In this document: positions 61,076 to 64,000 of the stretch, piece after piece
How the letters are laid out: each line of letters opens with the position of its first letter
Numbering within the stretch: position 1 is the stretch's first letter
Assembly (NCBI GenBank): GCA_036752905.1
Contig: DAIORT010000002.1
Location: forward strand, 124,001 to 188,000
Source of the DNA: UBA4877 sp002399345
GTDB taxonomy: Bacteria; Bacillota; Thermoanaerobacteria; Thermoanaerobacterales; UBA4877
Length of the DNA stretch: 64,000 nt
Direction of reading: 5' to 3'
Program-made: the position numbers and the translations under genes
The notes under the pieces: model-generated
Seen by the model: the letters and a program-made list of their open reading frames with translations, nothing else
What the model was told of the DNA's origin: nothing
Database searches by the model: none

Positions 61076-62182
61076 TTGTTTAAAAGATTGGTAAGATTTT
61101 TTTTAGCGTTAGCAGGATTGGGAATAGGTTATGAAATATCTGAGGGATTGCTCCGGTTACTTAATTTTCAAGATTTCTTTACATTTACATTAACACACAA
61201 TCAGCAGTTGTTTTTTATCGGACTCATAATGTTAGGGTGTGGCATTACCTTATATCTTTTGTCTCCGAAGATCGAGAAATGGCCTGCTGAATTGGGAGAG
61301 TGGGCTAATACTACACTTCAGAAGGTTCCTACGGTTGAAATTTTAGTCGGGACTATGGGACTTATAATTGGCCTTTTGATTGCCAATCTCATAAGCACTC
61401 CATTTAGGATGATTCCGGTGGTAGGAATAATAATTACGGTGATATTGAATATCATCCTTGGATATCTCGGGTTGGTTGTAGCGGTTCATAAAAAAGAAGA
61501 GATTGTAAGTATGTTTTCATTCTTAAAAAGGATAGGAAATAAGGAAAAGGCCAAGCCGAGTGACAAAGTACAGCCCAAGGTTTTAGACACGAGTGTTATT
61601 ATAGACGGAAGGATTCTGGATATATGTAAGACAGGATTTATCGAAGGAGATATAATAATACCGGGGTTTGTGTTGAAAGAACTTAGACACATTGCAGATT
61701 CATCAGATACATTAAAGAGAAACAGAGGAAGACGAGGTCTGGATATACTCAATAAAATGCAAAAAGAATTAAGTGTCAAAGTAGAGATAAATGAACAGGA
61801 TTTTCCTGAAATACCAGAAGTAGATCTTAAGATACTAAAAATGGCCCAGGTGATCGGAGGCGAGGTAGTAACCAACGATTACAACCTGAATAAGGTTGCC
61901 GAATTTCAGGGTGTCGGTGTTTTGAATATAAATGAGCTTTCTAATGCTGTAAAACCTGTTGTTTTGCCGGGCGAAGAAATGGTAGTGCAGATAATAAAAG
62001 ATGGTAAAGAAAATGGCCAGGGTGTTGCATATCTTGATGATGGGACCATGATTGTGGTTGACGGAGGTAAGAAGTTTATCGGCGACACACTGGGCGTTAT
62101 AGTAACAAGTGTGCTGCAAACCGCTGCAGGCAGAATGATATTTGCCAAACCGGGTGACAACATACAGGAAAAGGCAATGTAA
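61076..62182 (+). CDS. PIN and TRAM domain membrane protein (YacL-like)
   Basis: A protein of 368 residues. Four hydrophobic helices lie in the first 140 residues, then a PIN nuclease domain (KVLDTSVIIDGRILDICKTGFIEGDIIIPGFVLKELRHIAD, then GEVVTNDYNLNKVAE with the catalytic Asp residues) and a TRAM domain at the C-terminus (GKENGQGVAYLDDGTMIVVDGGKKFIGD). Membrane-bound PIN/TRAM proteins are presumed RNases of unknown target. TTG 61076 is chosen (GGAGGTG 7 bases before); the longer ATG frame has no site. It sits before ispD as in Bacillus. Confidence 0.9.
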   Translation: MFKRLVRFFLALAGLGIGYEISEGLLRLLNFQDFFTFTLTHNQQLFFIGLIMLGCGITLYLLSPKIEKWPAELGEWANTTLQKVPTVEILVGTMGLIIGLLIANLISTPFRMIPVVGIIITVILNIILGYLGLVVAVHKKEEIVSMFSFLKRIGNKEKAKPSDKVQPKVLDTSVIIDGRILDICKTGFIEGDIIIPGFVLKELRHIADSSDTLKRNRGRRGLDILNKMQKELSVKVEINEQDFPEIPEVDLKILKMAQVIGGEVVTNDYNLNKVAEFQGVGVLNINELSNAVKPVVLPGEEMVVQIIKDGKENGQGVAYLDDGTMIVVDGGKKFIGDTLGVIVTSVLQTAAGRMIFAKPGDNIQEKAM

Positions 62183-62218
62183 AATTGAAAAATATATATA
62201 ATCAAATTGATTTAGCTT

Positions 62219-62256
62219 AAGTTATGGGACATATCACAGATATGTCCCATAACTTT
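62219..62256 (+). terminator. Hairpin between the PIN/TRAM gene and ispD
   Basis: Perfect 16-bp stem AAGTTATGGGACATAT / ATATGTCCCATAACTT with a 5-base loop. The T tail is weak. TATAAT at about 62260 may be the -10 of an ispD promoter. Confidence 0.7.
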
Positions 62257-62286
62257 ATGTTATAATGTTTGTTGGTGGTGATGGAC

Positions 62287-62967
62287 TTGAAGAATTCAGC
62301 TGTCCTGCTTGCCGCGGGAGAAAGTGTAAGGATGGGTATGGGAATTAATAAAACACTTATAGAGATTAATGGCAAACCACTTTTATGGTATTCCTTGAAT
62401 GTATTCGAGCAGTGCAGCCTCATAGATGATGTTGTGCTTGTTACGCAAAGAGATGTAGTGGATAAAGTAAAATACGGTATTATAGACAGATATGGATTTA
62501 GTAAAGTAAAGAAGATTGTAACAGGCGGCAGCGAGCGGCAATATTCAGTGTATAATGGTCTGTCCGCTCTGAAAGATACCTATGTGGTGGTGGTGCATGA
62601 TGGGGCCCGGCCGCTTGTAACCCCTGATATGCTGTCAAAGGTTATAGAGGCGGCAAATGAATATGGCTGTTCTACCGTAGGAGTGCCGCTTAAAGATACG
62701 GTGAAGATATTAGATGAGAATAATCTTGTTACCCGTACTCCGGACAGAAAAAGCATGTGGGCCATACAGACACCGCAGGCATTTAAATTTGAGCTGATTA
62801 AATGGGCCCATGAGAAAGCAAGATCAGAGGGTACTGTTGCCACAGACGATTGCGCTCTGGTGGAAAACATGGGCGGAGACGTAAAGATAGTCATGGGCGA
62901 TTATAGGAACATTAAGGCCACCACTCCCGAAGATCTTATAGTACTTAAATCATTTATCGGAATATAA
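62287..62967 (+). CDS. ispD: 2-C-methyl-D-erythritol 4-phosphate cytidylyltransferase
   Basis: An enzyme of about 227 residues in the non-mevalonate isoprenoid pathway, forming CDP-methylerythritol. SAVLLAAGESVRMGMGINKTLIEI is the CTP-binding loop, VVHDGARPLV and STVGVPLKDTVKI follow, and WAIQTPQAFKFELI and ATDDCALVE are typical of the C-terminal half. TTG 62287 is preferred: GGTGGTGA lies 8 bases before it, while the other in-frame codons (TTG 62269, ATG 62281) are badly spaced. Confidence 0.94.
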   Translation: MKNSAVLLAAGESVRMGMGINKTLIEINGKPLLWYSLNVFEQCSLIDDVVLVTQRDVVDKVKYGIIDRYGFSKVKKIVTGGSERQYSVYNGLSALKDTYVVVVHDGARPLVTPDMLSKVIEAANEYGCSTVGVPLKDTVKILDENNLVTRTPDRKSMWAIQTPQAFKFELIKWAHEKARSEGTVATDDCALVENMGGDVKIVMGDYRNIKATTPEDLIVLKSFIGI

Positions 62968-63017
62968 TATATGGGATGAATATTAAACTTAAAATCAAAG
63001 CTGTCAGAGGTGGTTAA

Positions 63018-64000
63018 ATGAAACCCATAATTATATTACCAGGTCTTTTTGCTTCTATTCCTGATCCCGGTTCGCGATACGGATACAGCTTGGGATTCAG
63101 TGAAAAGTTATACAATCCTTTGATAGACGGATTGTGCTCGCTGGGCTATAAAAAGGAAAAGGATTTGTTTGTTGCATGTTACCCATGGTGGAGAAGAGTA
63201 AAGGATATTCCTGCAAATTATCTTAAGCCGGTTATTGACCGTGCTATGAAAATAAATGATACTGATGGCGTTGTGCTCATAGGGCACAGCATGGGCGGTC
63301 TGGTAGCCCGGGCTTATGTACAGAGCGATGATTACAGGTATGATGTCAGTAAGCTTATAATGCTGGGGACTCCCAATGCAGGTGCTGCTAATGCATATTA
63401 TGCCTGGGAAGGTGGGGACCTTGCCCCCACGCCGGAGTTTGATATAACAAACGCATTTTATAAAGCCTTTGTATGGATGCTTTCATTTCAGCATGTTGTA
63501 CCTCATCCGAAAGATATTGTCAGGAAATACATAAAGTCTGTAAGGGACCTGATGCCGGTGAAAGAATATGGAAGTTATATATTTACTTATAAAAATAATG
63601 ACATAAGGTTTATACCTATAAGGGAAATGTATGAGGCCAATGGTTATCTTACGGGGCTTAATAAAAACTTTGATATATTGGATGAACGATGCCGGCCTTA
63701 TTTGCTCGGCGGAATAGGATACTATACCAATGAGTATATCCAGGTATCGGCTAGAAAGAATAAATTGTGGGAAGACGGTAAACCGGAGGGCGTGGTAAGA
63801 AACCTTAAGGGAGACGGTACCGTTCTTTTAAAAAGTCTCAGCTTGAATAAAGAAGCTGTGAAAATGGAAAGCATGCATGCCGGTCTTATGGAAAACTGTA
63901 TAGGACAGATTGCGGATATACTTAAGCTCAATTATAGCGGCCGGCATATACCAAAAAAGATGATCAATTATATAAGTATGATCGTACCAAAAGGTACGAA
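63018..64000 (+). CDS. Alpha/beta hydrolase, lipase/esterase-like (partial)
   Basis: The frame opens at ATG 63018 (AGAGGTGG ahead) and runs off the end of the window, at least 327 residues. KPIIILPGLFASIPDPGSRYG is a lipase-like oxyanion start, and VVLIGHSMGGLVARAYVQ carries the nucleophile elbow GHSMGG, after which LIMLGTPNAGAANAYYAW is typical of PGAP1-like/lecithin-cholesterol acyltransferase-like lipases. The late catalytic His cannot be placed with confidence. It has no signal peptide. It follows ispD at 50 bases. Confidence 0.82.
   Translation, partial: MKPIIILPGLFASIPDPGSRYGYSLGFSEKLYNPLIDGLCSLGYKKEKDLFVACYPWWRRVKDIPANYLKPVIDRAMKINDTDGVVLIGHSMGGLVARAYVQSDDYRYDVSKLIMLGTPNAGAANAYYAWEGGDLAPTPEFDITNAFYKAFVWMLSFQHVVPHPKDIVRKYIKSVRDLMPVKEYGSYIFTYKNNDIRFIPIREMYEANGYLTGLNKNFDILDERCRPYLLGGIGYYTNEYIQVSARKNKLWEDGKPEGVVRNLKGDGTVLLKSLSLNKEAVKMESMHAGLMENCIGQIADILKLNYSGRHIPKKMINYISMIVPKGT

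Noticed and set aside
1..64000. CRISPR arrays, insertion sequences, prophage or replication origin
   Set aside because: No regularly spaced repeats, transposase or phage genes, or DnaA-box clusters were noticed; decay is limited to single-gene remnants.

Overview
The window reads as a chromosomal segment of a spore-forming, anaerobic Clostridia-type Firmicute of moderate GC content. A placement near Thermoanaerobacterales or Mahella-like lineages is a guess from gene content only. The evidence is sporulation genes (yabP, yabQ, spoIIE), strong AGGAGG-type ribosome sites with many TTG and GTG starts, B12-dependent ribonucleotide reductase, a Na+-pumping decarboxylase module, CtsR and T-box regulation, and conserved Firmicute gene blocks. 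No insertion sequence, prophage or CRISPR array was seen.

Layout. 1-6.9 kb: transketolase tail, MFS exporter, the yabP-yabQ-divIC-S1-ppx cell-cycle/sporulation block, three tRNAs (Leu-TAA, initiator Met, elongator Met), a GAPDH-like protein lacking its catalytic residues, and a DUF445 protein. 7-12.2 kb: a decayed acetyltransferase, a PflX-like radical SAM protein, BrnQ, and two reverse-strand genes (ferredoxin-domain protein and a 473-aa orphan). 12.2-15.4 kb: two tandem ydaO-type (c-di-AMP) riboswitches in front of an opine-dehydrogenase-family gene that overlaps a B12-binding TIM-barrel-like enzyme gene. I rate this the most interesting system here. 15.4-23.3 kb: spoIIE, VWA protein, Ser/Thr kinase, tilS, hpt, ftsH. 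23.3-26.7 kb: a structured RNA candidate, a decayed FlK-like thioesterase, a sporulation-type histidine kinase and an alanine/Na+ symporter. 27-34 kb: methylmalonyl-CoA mutase (two subunits), MeaB, epimerase and a four-subunit Na+-translocating methylmalonyl-CoA decarboxylase.

34-41 kb: birA, dus, then a three-gene unit made of an HTH regulator, an orphan Rossmann-like protein and a homologue of cyanobacterial acyl-ACP reductase, followed by greA and lysS. 41-47 kb: ArsR regulator, radical SAM protein, class III aminotransferase, nrdJ. 47-50 kb: an L-cysteine desulfidase family enzyme split into two overlapping ORFs, and a DAACS symporter. 50-64 kb: EF-G paralogue, T-box-controlled proS, two small proteins, the CtsR regulon (ctsR-mcsA-mcsB-clpC) and radA. 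Where disA normally sits there is a reverse-strand orphan gene. The window ends with the PIN/TRAM gene, ispD and a truncated lipase-like hydrolase.

How it fits together. Housekeeping blocks are interleaved with B12-dependent metabolism (NrdJ, methylmalonyl-CoA mutase, the new B12 enzyme) and Na+-coupled transport or energy conservation (decarboxylase, AGCS, DAACS, BrnQ). c-di-AMP riboswitches usually control potassium, osmolyte and cell-wall genes. Their use here suggests that the opine dehydrogenase/B12 enzyme pair makes or remodels an osmolyte or amino-acid derivative; that is an inference.
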